Part shown: positions 1 through 10,061 of the stretch, piece after piece
Layout: every line of letters begins with the position of its first letter
Numbering within the stretch: the stretch's first letter is position 1
Source of the DNA: Cercophora sp. LCS_1
Lineage: Eukaryota; Ascomycota; Sordariomycetes; Sordariales; Lasiosphaeriaceae
NCBI GenBank assembly: GCA_036250225.1
Contig: JAPZLL010000011.1
Location: 186,001 to 250,000, forward strand
DNA length: 64,000 nucleotides
Reading direction: 5' to 3'
Made by a program: the position numbers and the translations under genes
The notes under the pieces: model-generated
What the model was told of the DNA's origin: nothing
What the model saw: the letters and a program-made list of their open reading frames with translations, nothing else
The model's database searches: none

Positions 1-1080
1 CATTGGCATTGGCATTGGCGGCGCAAGATAGCCCCCCGAAGAAAGAGGAGAGGTCGGTGAAACAGCAAACATCTGATCGGATGGGGAAGGCGTCATCATT
101 CGTTGATGCGGGGCGACTGAGTTGGATGGTGGTACGGCGGCTGGCGGCTTCTCGCTCATCGGCGGTTGCGGACTCGGAGTCTCGTTGCGGGTCCCGGCAA
201 GAGCAGCCGCCCCGGCCCCGGCTGCTCCGGCTGCCAGCAAGGTACTGCCCATGCCATCGTTCGGCGGTGTCGGGCCGACGGAGGCTGCGCTGGTAAATTT
301 TGAGAGAGGAGAGATGAGACGCTGAACGTAAGGTGTTTTGCGAAACTTGTAGAGAAGGAGGGCCAAAAGAGCGAGAAGGGCCAGAAGGCCCACTGCGTTT
401 GTCAGTTGTCGCTCCGGGGGTCAGGGGCTACACCTACAAACGATGCCAGCAGTGGCGCCGGGAGCGAGGCCGGACTTGGATGCTGAAGAGTCAGTTCCCG
501 AAGACCCAGAACCGTCGCCACCGTTTCCTGGGTTGCCCGAGCCCGGTCCGCCCGGGGTTCCCGTTCCCGGAGGTAGTGTCGCCTGAGGATCGAACGGGAT
601 GGAAGCTGTTGGTTGCGCGCCCGCCGGCAGCGCTGGCGTGTTGGTCGCTACTGCTCCCGTACTTCCGTCGCCGCTCACTGCAGCGGCCCCGACACCTCCT
701 TTTTGACCCGACCCGGACTGCGCGGCACCCTTGTTAGCACCTGCTGCAGTCGGAACTGCTCCTCGCACCGTCGTGGCGGCTTTGGGTGAACCCACTGTGG
801 TTGTGGGAGCGGGAGTTGCTGGCAACGCTGGTTGGAGAGTGGGTGTTAGAGTAGGCTTCTTCGAAGTGGTACCCCTGGCCGAGGAGGTCCGAGATTGGTA
901 TCTGGCCGAAGAAGAGGAAGTGGTTCTTCCTCTGGATGAACTCGAGCTCGTCGTCTTACCGCCACCCCCGTTCCCTCCGGAATCTTTGTCATTGTCTCTG
1001 CCGCCCCCGCGCCCTCCTCCCGGCGGATCGTGTCTCTTGTCGAACAAAGCTGCGTGGTGCAGATTTCTCCGGCCTTCCAT
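1..1080 (-). CDS. Ser/Gly/Pro-rich single-pass membrane protein, C-terminus beyond window
   Basis: Two exons are inferred, 1080-438 and 392-1 (window edge), separated by a 45-base intron with a CTGAC branch-like site. Joining them restores one frame and creates a clean transmembrane helix (GLLALLALLALLLYKFRKT). Before the helix lies a region of about 210 residues rich in Gly, Ser, Thr, Ala and Pro, with few hydrophobics. After it comes a Pro-rich tail that is still open at base 1, where three CATTGG repeats encode Pro-Met repeats. The layout resembles fungal mucin-like or stress-sensor membrane proteins, but I recognise no named domain. The start is the first in-frame ATG at 1080. The frame is also open back to about 1144, and no signal peptide is visible, so an upstream exon may be missing. 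The membrane topology is therefore uncertain. It is transcribed away from the HET gene at 2336. Confidence 0.6.
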
Positions 1081-2335
1081 TTCCTCGACTTCCGCGACGT
1101 CCGTCACGGTCAATGCAGCGCGTCCACCGTCAGACGAGTGCGATCATGCTGCCCCGACCGCGTTGGTTGTCCAGTCCTCCACGCAGGCCGACGGTATAAA
1201 CGAGAGACAACGGCGCCGTTGCACCTTCAAATGAGCGGGACAAGACGGGCACTTGGGGAAGTGGACAAACTCCACAAACAGCGCGAGAGGGGAAGTTGGG
1301 AAAGAAATAATGCTGCAACGAGCCAAAGGTCCGTCCGAAGTGTTGTTCGTCAACTGCTCGGGCCTTGGCCCTGCATGGCACGCAGGGATGAAGACGCAAA
1401 CCCCCTGGGGCTCCGTGGAATGGTACCTGGCGCTATTCCTCTTCGCCGCGGGCGCCCCCTGCGCAGGCCCTGGCGGGAGATTTGACGTGAGACCTGCTAG
1501 CCGCATCGGGACGCGTCCAGACCTTGGGGTCGCAGTCTTCCCTGCAGGAGCGTGGGATCGATGAAACGTTGGCAGCACGCATTTGGGCCAAAACATCAGT
1601 GCTCTGCAGGACAACAGTGAAAACAAGATGAAAAGGGTTGCATCGCGACGCCGACTGCTCACGTCCGCTCAGCTGATGTGGCCGTGGCCCAACCAACCGA
1701 GCCCGGCGCCCCTCGTCCCTGGCCCTGGCGATCGTCGACTCTGCGCTCACCACCGTTGCTGACCAGAGACGATCCCCCATGGTTTGTGCGACTCGTCCCG
1801 ACCCGCTGGATCGCCTTCCAAGGATGCAGAGAAGAAAACCACAGACGGCGAAATTCGAAATGCGACTTTGGTGGTGAACCAGCCAAAGGATTCTCCTGGT
1901 TTTCTTTTTTTTTCTCCTAGCGTGAGGTGGATAGCGTTGCAGTCCATGGCCGTGATGGGCATGCATAACGTCGGGAAATTCGTGCGATTTCGGTGCAGAA
2001 TACTGGTCAAAGCCTGGCTGCCAAGACGACGTCATGATACCTTCCAAATCAAACTGGCGGACGTGTCCGGGCAAAATGATAGGGGCAACTGCTCAGTGGA
2101 CGACGTTTGTGTGAGCAATGAGGTGATGGTATGCAGGTGCTACTCTTAGTCTTGCTCTTGGTCTTGGTCCTGGTCCGAAGGTCGGCAGGAAGGAGCGGCG
2201 CTGGTGCCCCTCACCCCGATGTCGATGAGGCAGAAACGTGACTGCAGCCCCGCAACGACGCAGCTCAGTCAACCACATCTAAACATCACCTCAACGCACG
2301 GCTGCTGCTTCTGAGCATCTTTGGTCGCATCCAAA
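1081..2335. other. Intergenic region between divergent genes
   Basis: About 1.25 kb lies between the membrane-protein gene and the HET gene. The open frames on both strands lack a plausible ATG context, a family match or splice continuity. A hexamer tract based on CTTGGT sits at 2145-2174. Promoters for both flanking genes must lie here, but no element could be assigned. Confidence 0.5.
2145..2174 (+). repeat. Imperfect CTTGGT hexamer repeat
   Basis: Five consecutive hexamers (CTTAGT, CTTGCT, CTTGGT, CTTGGT, CCTGGT) lie 160-190 bases upstream of the HET start codon. It is a low-complexity tract with no assigned role. Confidence 0.7.
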
Positions 2336-4360
2336 ATGCGGCTCATCAACACCCACACGCTTGCTATGAGCGAGTTCTTCGATGCGGGAATACCTCCGTA
2401 TGCCATCCTCTCGCACACGTGGGGGTCCGACGAGATTTCGTTCCAGGACTGGCAGGCCATTTCCGAATTTGACAACCTGGAGGCTACGCTGGACTCTTCC
2501 GAGAAGGAACTCTTTGCCGCCAGCTGGTCCGCAGCCCAGCAACGGAAAAAGGTGCAATCTCTCAAGACCAAGTCCGGTTTCGACAAGATCCTCAGGTTCT
2601 GTCAGCTGGCAAAGTCGCGCGACCTTGAGTGGGCCTGGATCGACACCTGCTGCATCGATAAGACTAGCAGCGCCGAGCTTTCCGAGGCAATCAACTCCAT
2701 GTTTGGCTGGTATGCACGGTCCCAACACTGTTTCGTCTACCTTTTGGACCTCCCGGGCGGCATCTCTCTATATGGGGCAGCATGGGAGAAAGCGTTTCGC
2801 GAGAGTAAATGGTTCACCAGAGGTTAGACCTTGCAAGAGCTGCTGGCTCCCGAAGGTCTTTTTACATTTCACAACGCTGAGTGGGCAGAAGTTGGAGATA
2901 GGCACCACCTCGAGGAATTGATCAATGATGCGACCGGCATCGACCGAGGTTTTTTTGTCGACGGCATTCTTCCCCGAAGCAGCAGAATCCGTCAAGCGGG
3001 AGTTAGCGAACGCATGTCGTGGGCATCCAAACGAGCAACAACTCGCGCCGAAGATATCGCTTACTGCCTTCTCGGGATATTCGACGTCAGCATGTCGTTG
3101 CTCTATGGGGAAGGGGGCGTTCGGGCGTTCCGAAGGCTGCAACTAGAGATAATGAAAGATAACAACGACGACACTATTCTCACATGGGGCTATCGCTTGC
3201 CACCGGTGGGTAAACACATCATATCCCCCTCTCTGTCCGGTTCCGACAACGTGCTAGCGCCATCGCCAAGCTACTTTGCTCATGGGCGCCGTCCTTGGCC
3301 CGCGTTCAGCAACCAGAAATATTCGCCTTTCCAAATGACGAACTTGGGCCTTCAGATTCGCCTCTCTTTCTGTAAGGTCAGCTCTCGTCCTGATCGGTAT
3401 ATCGCTTTACTCGACTGTCTTGATGATGGGGTATGGGCATCCACATCAACAAGCTCGGCTCGTCTTGCGTTTTACATTCGTCTGTGCGATGAAGGGAACA
3501 CTCGACCTATCCATGACGAACGCGGTGGCCCTTTCAGAAAGCCGGAGTTCCCGATACGAGACGAAGATATCGTAGAGAGGGCCTCTACAGGACCGCCTTT
3601 TTTAGTCGTCCTTTCGAACTTAGCTGATAACCGTAGACGCATCGGGTCGGCGCAACCCAACTTCGACTGGCCCATTCACAAGATGAAGACCGTGCAGAGG
3701 ATGGTTTACCTAAAGCCCTGGGGGCCCAGCGAGGAGGAAATTTTCAGCACAGTCGTGTTGAACGTGCGCATCCGGAGCAATACCGAGGTAGTGGGGTCCA
3801 AGGGGTGGAATTTGATGGAGGTTATCCCGGCTTTTGGGGAGGTTCGCGACCAGTCAGATGCAGGGCAGCGGTCCTGCAAGTATCACTTCCGAATGCCTGT
3901 CGAAGAGTTCGGGCGGAGTCCTTGGGATGATGAGCCCCCCCACCCGGTTGTTTTGTGTTCTTTTCGCGGGACAGTCAACCTATTTCTGAGGCTCCAGTTC
4001 CGCGGAACCGGCCACAATCCGTCGCCAGAAACCGGGAAGGCGCCGTACGAGGGCCATTTTAGCGACTGGGACATTGCTCTTATCGTCTTGAAGCCGCTTA
4101 AGGAAGACCAATCCTTTACCATCCTTGACTGCGCTTTTGAGGAGGAGTCGAAGCCATGGCGCACACATACCGAGCGATGGGCCCCACTAGCAATCGGACA
4201 GAAGACGGAAGTTCCATGCTTCAAGGCAGCCACAAGTCCGGGATTGCCACCTCGGTTGAGCAAAGGATGGTTCCTTACATGTACGGCCGATGTGAAGAAG
4301 GAAGACTGTGACACCGTCACTATCACAGTCTTCGATGTACGACGTATAGAGCGGGATTAG
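2336..4360 (+). pseudogene. HET-domain protein with one in-frame stop at an invariant Trp
   Basis: HET-domain proteins act in fungal non-self recognition and programmed cell death. The start MRLINTHTLAMSEFF and the motifs PPYAILSHTWG, WIDTCCIDKTSSAELSEAIN and ARSQHCFVYLLDL are diagnostic of the family. After FTRG, at 2825-2827, there is a TAG where the family has Trp (FTRGWTLQELLAP). The same frame then runs on through TLQELLAPEGLF, the second HET motif (MSWASKRATTRAEDIAYCLLGIFDV) and a 400-residue C-terminal region, to a stop at 4358. Apart from this codon the frame of about 674 codons is intact. TGG to TAG equals a C-to-T change at CpA on the opposite strand. As written, translation gives a 163-residue N-terminal fragment. 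The gene could be a recent null allele, a natural polymorphism or a sequencing error. Readthrough seems unlikely because TAG is followed by ACC. A second, intact HET gene of similar design is at 31352-33103. Confidence 0.85.
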
Positions 4361-4657
4361 CCTTTAGATTGGATTCGTCCACCGAAGGCTACGAGCGTAT
4401 GCCCACGGGTTCATCATCAGGCGTGAATCTCACTGCACACCTCGCTTCGGAGTACCCGCTCAATTTTCATCTACTACTCAATGGAAGAGAATGGTTCTCC
4501 GGCCGGGAGAGAAACAAGACTTGAGAAAACAAACTACACTCTCCAACACCACCCCTTCTCACTATCTCATCAATAGTGAGCCGCACTAATATTCCACCAG
4601 AAGGGGGAACCCAACCCTGGCTTCCCCAACTCTGTGTCACCATCTCAAGGCACACGC

Positions 4658-4972
4658 TTAGATCCAGACACACCCAGTGCCCTGCTGGCCGCAAACCATC
4701 TAGTAATCATCAGCAACCGTTTATTCAGTGTCAAAAAGAGGAGTACTTACGACATTGGGAGCACCACCGGGGCACGACCAGAGATCGCAGGTGGCCTTCT
4801 GGCCAGGGCAGCGGCAGTTGGTCTGGCCGACGACACGGCCGCCGTTGCAAGCGGGGAGGATGAAGCCACAGTCGGCGCGAGCCTCAAGGCTCTTGATGAC
4901 CTCGACGTTGCTGGGCATGGCAAGGGCGCCGATGGCGAAGAGGGCAAGGACGGGGAGAGTGGAGAACTGCAT
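4658..4972 (-). CDS. Small secreted cysteine-rich protein (87 aa, 8 Cys)
   Basis: Exons are 4972-4751 and 4699-4658; the 51-base intron (GTAAGT..TACTAG) shifts neither frame. The protein begins MQFSTLPVLALFAIGALAMP, a clear signal peptide of about 19 residues. The mature part holds eight cysteines at residues 35, 42, 53, 55, 62, 67, 77 and 84. The short second exon encodes MVCGQQGTGCVWI and supplies the last two cysteines, which supports the splice model because an even number results. Such proteins are typically exported, disulfide-stabilised effectors or antimicrobial peptides; no function can be assigned here. It is convergent with the HET gene, with about 300 bases between the stops. If the intron were retained, translation would end after nine extra residues and leave six cysteines. 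Confidence 0.75.
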
Positions 4973-6158
4973 TTTGATGGATGTGGTTGGTGGTTGGTTT
5001 GTTGGGTTTGAAATTGTGAGTGTTGTTGATCGTCTGAAGATGTCTGAGTGAGCTGATGATGAGATGAATAGATCGGATGACGAGCTCGAGGCTTGGGGGT
5101 TATATACACTTTTCGTGGCCCCTATTGCCTCCTTTCTTCCATCGCTTGATGTTTTCCCCAAGGCAGAGGGGCAAGGCATAGACGAAAACTCCGAACTCTC
5201 CGGTCCATGCACATGACGGTTGAGCCTGGTGCTCCCGTTGATCATGCGCGGAGCCTCTCACCAGTACAACATCGAGCTACAGCCAGAGCACAAGGAGAGT
5301 AGTCAGCCTATCATGAGCATCACAACAACACGCTAACAAGCATTGGCGATCCTTCCGAGGCGCAAACGATATTTTGCAAATTGGCCTTCTCGGTCTGGAG
5401 TTTCGGAGTGTCGCATTACCAAAGACAAAGAAATACGAGTTGCGCTCTCGGCGCGTAGCGACAATCCAACGAGTCTCGACTTCTTCCGAGAGAGCTCGCA
5501 TCTCGCAAACGCCCCGTTTCAATCTACAAGACGCATGGTAGGATGCCGGGCATGGAGCTTTGATCGGCAGGATTCATGGGACGAGACCAATGAGGTCCAA
5601 TCAACAACAGTTAGCGAGCGATATCCAATCTGAAGACAAAAGTCCTGCGACGTTACGCTTAATCCTCACTAATTCGGAAGCCTGGCCAGCACTCCGTTGC
5701 GCAGCACCAAAGGTCCAGCAGTGCCTCGCGGGTTACCGACAAAATGTCAGCTTACGGAGCGGGTTTCGGGCGGGTCGGCTGTTTAGCCGCCTCCCGCGAA
5801 CCGTTGGATCGATCGGTCTTTTTGCCCCTGATTTCGGAGCGCGTGGGAGCCAGGCAGCCAAATGCGAGCCCTGCCGAGAGTGGCTGTGATCGACTCGTTG
5901 CGATCCACAAACAATCTATTTGTACCGTCCAACCCCACCTTTGTTTCAACGGCTGAGTCCCCAATCGATGTTGTCATCGATGCTCAGAGATTGTGGCTGA
6001 GAGAATCAGTGGCGCGAAGGATCGAGATCGGTCGGCAGGACACACAAAAAAAAACACCTGGTCAAGCTCATTCCTCGGTGCACTGAGACACGGCATTGCT
6101 TTCCTTGTTTCTTTTCGTTTTCCCTTGCTCAACGTTTTCCTTTCGTCATTCCGTCATC
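4973..6158. other. Intergenic region between two divergent secreted-protein genes
   Basis: The 1.2 kb between the small secreted protein and the GH43 gene has only short overlapping open frames on both strands, none with a recognisable domain or start. A pyrimidine-rich stretch precedes the GH43 ATG at 6159. I see no repeat or RNA gene. Confidence 0.45.
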
Positions 6159-7190
6159 ATGTTTCCCCGCCTCACCACCTTCCTCACCCTCTTCACCCTC
6201 CTGACCTCAACCCTCGCAGCCAAAATCCGCTCAGGCGCAGACCCAACCATCATCAAACTCGACAACGTCTACTACTCGGCCGAATCGGCCGAAGGCGGCA
6301 TCTGGGTGCGCTCCGCACCATCCCTCAACGCCCTCGCCAACCCAACCCGTCGCGAACTCGTCTGGTCCGACACCGCCGGTCTTAGCGATGTCTGGGCGCC
6401 CGAAATCACAACCCACAATGGGCGCACATACATCCACTTCTCAGCCGGCCGCGATGCAGCCCACCGCATGTACGTCATCAGCGCCGACACACCACTAGGT
6501 CGCTACTCCTCTGAGAAGAAACTCGCGCTGCCCGATGATCAATGGGCCATCGACGGCATCTTTTTTACCTTTGAAGGAAAAGGGTGGTTCGTCTGGTCAG
6601 GCTGGGAAAGCGAGACCAAGAACTCGGAGCAGACGCTCTACATCTGCGCCATGAACGACCCCGAGACACCCGTCGGCGGACGCCACGTCATCAGCCAACC
6701 AAGAGAAGAGTGGGAGAGGGGTGATCGGCCTTATATCAACGAAGGTCCGGAAGCGATTGTGGACCCAGAGGGAAGGCTGCATATCGTGTATTCGGCGAAT
6801 GGGAGTTGGGGAGAGCGGTACTGTCTTGCTGATTTGAGACTGCGAAAGGGTGGTGATCCGACGTATGTGTGGGATTGGTACAAGAGCAATGGGTGTTTGT
6901 TTGGGAGTCGGAAGGATAGGTTGATGCAGGGGTGGGACGAGACGTTGTTTATTAACGGGCCGGGACATCATACTTTTGTGTTGGAGGGCGGGGATGTGGG
7001 CAAGAGTCCGGGCGGGGATAGACATATTGAGTTTGCATTTCATGGGGTGGAGAAGGGGACCGAGTATAGTTGGGGGAACAGGTCGTGGTTCTCGGGGAGT
7101 TTTGTGTGGTGGGGAGGGGTGGAATATGGGAGGAGGAATGTACCGGGGCCGGAGAGGGATACGGGGTATGGGTTCAAGTTCTTTGAGTAA
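6159..7190 (+). CDS. Secreted glycoside hydrolase family 43 enzyme
   Basis: A single exon encodes 343 residues. The N-terminus MFPRLTTFLTLFTLLTSTLAA is a signal peptide, so the enzyme is probably secreted. GH43 enzymes are five-bladed beta-propeller arabinanases, arabinofuranosidases or xylosidases that act on plant cell-wall side chains. The three expected acidic positions are visible: Asp28 in SGADPTIIK (general base), Asp132 in WAIDGIFF (pKa modulator) and Glu195 in INEGPEAI (general acid). Motifs such as VWAPEITTHNGRTYIHFSA also fit the family. Length matches a catalytic domain without a binding module. The start was chosen at 6159 because it begins the signal peptide; the frame extends upstream without coding character. 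The substrate cannot be told from sequence alone. Confidence 0.88.
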   Translation: MFPRLTTFLTLFTLLTSTLAAKIRSGADPTIIKLDNVYYSAESAEGGIWVRSAPSLNALANPTRRELVWSDTAGLSDVWAPEITTHNGRTYIHFSAGRDAAHRMYVISADTPLGRYSSEKKLALPDDQWAIDGIFFTFEGKGWFVWSGWESETKNSEQTLYICAMNDPETPVGGRHVISQPREEWERGDRPYINEGPEAIVDPEGRLHIVYSANGSWGERYCLADLRLRKGGDPTYVWDWYKSNGCLFGSRKDRLMQGWDETLFINGPGHHTFVLEGGDVGKSPGGDRHIEFAFHGVEKGTEYSWGNRSWFSGSFVWWGGVEYGRRNVPGPERDTGYGFKFFE

Positions 7191-7410
7191 CATGTCCCTA
7201 AAATGACCGAAGATTGTTCAACCGAATTCGCATGCTGTGAAAAGACTTGAACTTCTCGTGAAACGACCATCACTTCCGACGACATGACCACCGGCGAATC
7301 GAATAGCGTCTAATTAGTCCTGAGGAAGAATACCATTGAGTAAGCGTATCTATTCGCGAGATCGTACCTCATGTGCCCGCCCTAGGTCCCTTGATGACGC
7401 CCTGCCCAGC

Positions 7411-7770
7411 TCACCCTCCTTCTTGCACATCTTTCGCTTGTAAGCTAGATGCTTTCTTATTCTCCGCCTTGTTCTCTTCGCTTCCCTCTTCTGCTACGGT
7501 ATCATCTTCATCCTTGTCTTTCTTCCTCTCCGTGGCGTGGTTGTGTCGTTCTTGCTTTGACAGGGGCCTTCTGGGAGGCTTTCGTTTCCTTTTCGGCTGT
7601 TCCAGACTCCGATCAACCGGCGACTCATCCCTTTGACGCGATTTCGTTCGGAAGACATCTCTGACTTTCCTTCCGACAGACTTTGCGGCAGCCCCAAGTA
7701 TTTCCACGGCAGTCTCAGATCCCTTGATGGCGGCTTCTCTGACGGTCTCTGGGTTCTTGTTTGTATCCAT
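7411..7770 (-). CDS. Small charged hypothetical protein (119 aa)
   Basis: An ATG at 7770 opens a 119-residue frame beginning MDTNKNPETVREAAIKGSE. The first 40 residues look amphipathic (AVEILGAAAKSVGRKVRDVF). The rest is highly charged, with a basic cluster (PKRKRKPPRRP) that could be a nuclear localisation signal and a Lys/Glu-rich tail. I do not recognise a family. The composition is non-random, which supports it as coding, but no homology or splice evidence confirms it. It is convergent with the GH43 gene (220 bases between stops) and divergent from the DUF6594 gene at 8330. Confidence 0.4.
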   Translation of the reverse strand: MDTNKNPETVREAAIKGSETAVEILGAAAKSVGRKVRDVFRTKSRQRDESPVDRSLEQPKRKRKPPRRPLSKQERHNHATERKKDKDEDDTVAEEGSEENKAENKKASSLQAKDVQEGG

Positions 7771-8329
7771 TTGTTGAGTTTTCTTGTTTGCGATTGGGGT
7801 GTCGGGCGACTCTGAGGACAACGAAACGTCGGTGATTTGGCTTATTACCGTTACTCCTGAAGGTGAAAGAAAGGGAGCGGATGTACGCACGCCCAGAGAG
7901 TTCCCAGTAAATGCAATGCAGTCGTCTAGTTTATGGCCAATTGCGGACTTGTCGATAATGAGACTGCAGAAATGGTACGACACAAGCATGACAGCTGCAG
8001 GCTGCGTTCAGCTCGACAACGCAATAGGTCGCCTGTTTCGGCTTGTGCGGGGGTTTCATCCACTGAAATCACGGCTGCCTTGCGCCTGTACTACCCGCCC
8101 CGCATTCGGCGACAGCTCCGGGGAGAAACGAGCAAACGGCAGATGTGAATGTCATTTGCTGATCAGTATTAAGGTGGGTAGGCAGAAAGTTGCTGAGGAG
8201 TGGCAGGCTTGCCCTTAAATGGCGCGTCGTGTGGCTTGCTCGTCCTGTTCTGGCTCAGCTGGCAAACTCACCACAGGCTCTCAAACTGCCTAGGTACGCT
8301 TTCTTGCCTCACCGACGCACGTGGGAATA
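7771..8329. other. Intergenic region between divergent genes
   Basis: The 559 bases separate the small charged protein and the DUF6594 gene. The frames here do not look coding, and no repeat or RNA gene was seen. It should hold both promoters. Confidence 0.4.
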
Positions 8330-9388
8330 ATGGCAGAGCCACCCGCCTCAGGACCAAATGCGACGATAAAGAGCGGCGGAGAGGACGCAAAGCCGCTCCC
8401 TGATTTACCACAAGGTGAGCTGCAGGTAGCGGCTCTGGGCCTGGCTCCAGTTCAAGAAAATGCTGCGAACGAACAACACCAGGCAAATTGGGGATACGAC
8501 AAATACGCTGAGTGGCTCAACTGTAGTCGTGGCTTTTTGCTTTTCCGCCAGTTCAGGAAACTGAACGTGCGAGTTCTGCTTGCCATGCAGGATGAAATTT
8601 CCGAGCTGGAGGAGGACCTGGAAAAGCAGGACAAGGCGATTGGGGACATTTGGGAGAGACGAACAGAAGATTATGGGGACAGTTTCCGGATTGTTGACAC
8701 GGAATCCAACACCGAAATGGAACGACACCGGCTGATGTGGGAGATACAAGGCAAACTCAAACAATACAGTAGGTTCTCGGCTTGTCTACAAGGGCGGATT
8801 CTGATATCGCCCTGCAGATGAGCACTGGGCCTCTTACCAGGCTGTGGCGGACCGCGAGTGGGCTGATGAACAAGACGTCCAAAGCGTCAACAGGTGGCAC
8901 AGCTCTTACAAGGACTACATCGATGAGGATGAGCTCAAGTATCTGCAGCAGAGGAATGATCTGACCTATCTCTTACCTCTGACGCGTCCGCCGATTCTGC
9001 TTGGCCTCTTCTCGAAGCTTTTCAAGCAGACATCCCCCGGAATGGACAAGAATACTGTCCTACGGAATAAGAAGCGGGCACGCCGTGTCTTTGGCATCAT
9101 TTCGCTGCCCTTTGGGCTTTTCATGCTCATCGGGCCTCTTTGGATCCTCAACATCTTGCCAGATACCAAGGCAAAACTTGGTGGTGTTACTGGATTCGTG
9201 CTCGTTCTAGCGGGCTACCTCAGGCTGGCGACCCCTGCCACGGCGGAGCTGATTTGGGGAACAACTGCGGCGTGAGTTTCATGCTTTACCCAATGCAATC
9301 GAATGGTTTTGGTTTGCTGACCCTCTCTGGCTTTTTCAGATATGCTGCAGTATTGATGGTGTTCCTGCAGATTCAAAATGCTGGATAG
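8330..9388 (+). CDS. DUF6594-family membrane protein, copy 1 (313 aa)
   Basis: Three exons are inferred: 8330-8768, 8818-9271 and 9340-9388. The introns (GTAGGT..TGCAG and GTGAGT..TTTCAG) both restore the frame. The soluble N-terminal part has the family pattern of a short conserved helix around GFLLFRQFRKLNVRVLLAMQ followed by an acidic coiled-coil stretch (DEISELEEDLEKQDKAI). The C-terminus has two hydrophobic segments near residues 230-275 and ends in the family signature YAAVLMVFLQ, supplied by the last small exon. DUF6594 proteins are abundant in Pezizomycotina, often beside HET and STAND genes; their biochemical role is unknown. A second member lies at 18684-19733, so this locus holds two copies about 9 kb apart on opposite strands. 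Confidence 0.85.
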
Positions 9389-10061
9389 TTGCCTTCCCAT
9401 GAGATATTCAGACAGACGATTGATGACAATACATAGAGCGCTCTTCACTTGACCCAATCGTCTTCGCAATATTCCTCATTTCTTCGCCGAGGATACAGTG
9501 ACAACTCCGATGGAGATAATCTTAACACCAAGAATTCAAATCTTGGAACCTTTATGAACCCGGATGGCTTGAGCATAGGTGTTTTCTCTTTGACAAGACT
9601 AATAGAATCTCAGGGGCGTTCGGGGTGGATGAGAACCCCGTTCAAACCCGGCGCATTGCAGATCATCGAAAAACCGGGTCCACCGCATCGCAAAACATTG
9701 GGCAGAAGGTGTTTCACAACTTTCCACTTTTCTACGTCACTGACAGCGGTGGGCCCGGTACATTGCCGCAGCATGCTATGCTAGGGTTGCAAACCGCCCT
9801 CGGTTTCGCTTTGATGCGGCCAATTGTTACCTCACCCGCGCGAGAACCGGCATATTGCAACTCTGGCAATCTATCATACATCGTTACTTTCCCCATCACA
9901 TCTCGGTTTCGCTTTCGATCGGGCGCTTGTAAAACCCCGTCTCACATAGTGATTTGTCTTATAACCTGACTGTGATGCAAAAGCCGCGATGTTATCATTT
10001 CAAGCCTTGAACTCAATCGTATCTCAACCCATCTGCTGTACCAAAGCACCACGTGTGCACC
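9389..10061. other. Intergenic region before the P450 gene
   Basis: The 673 bases lie between two genes on the same strand. Open frames here are short and unlike any family I know. No tRNA, repeat or regulatory motif could be assigned. Confidence 0.4.

Noticed and set aside
731..1234. Plus-strand frame of 167 residues
   Set aside because: It is antisense to the Ser/Gly-rich membrane protein; the low-complexity codons keep both strands open.
2825..2827. Stop-codon readthrough of the UGA-CUA type in the HET gene
   Set aside because: The stop is UAG followed by ACC, which does not match known efficient readthrough contexts.
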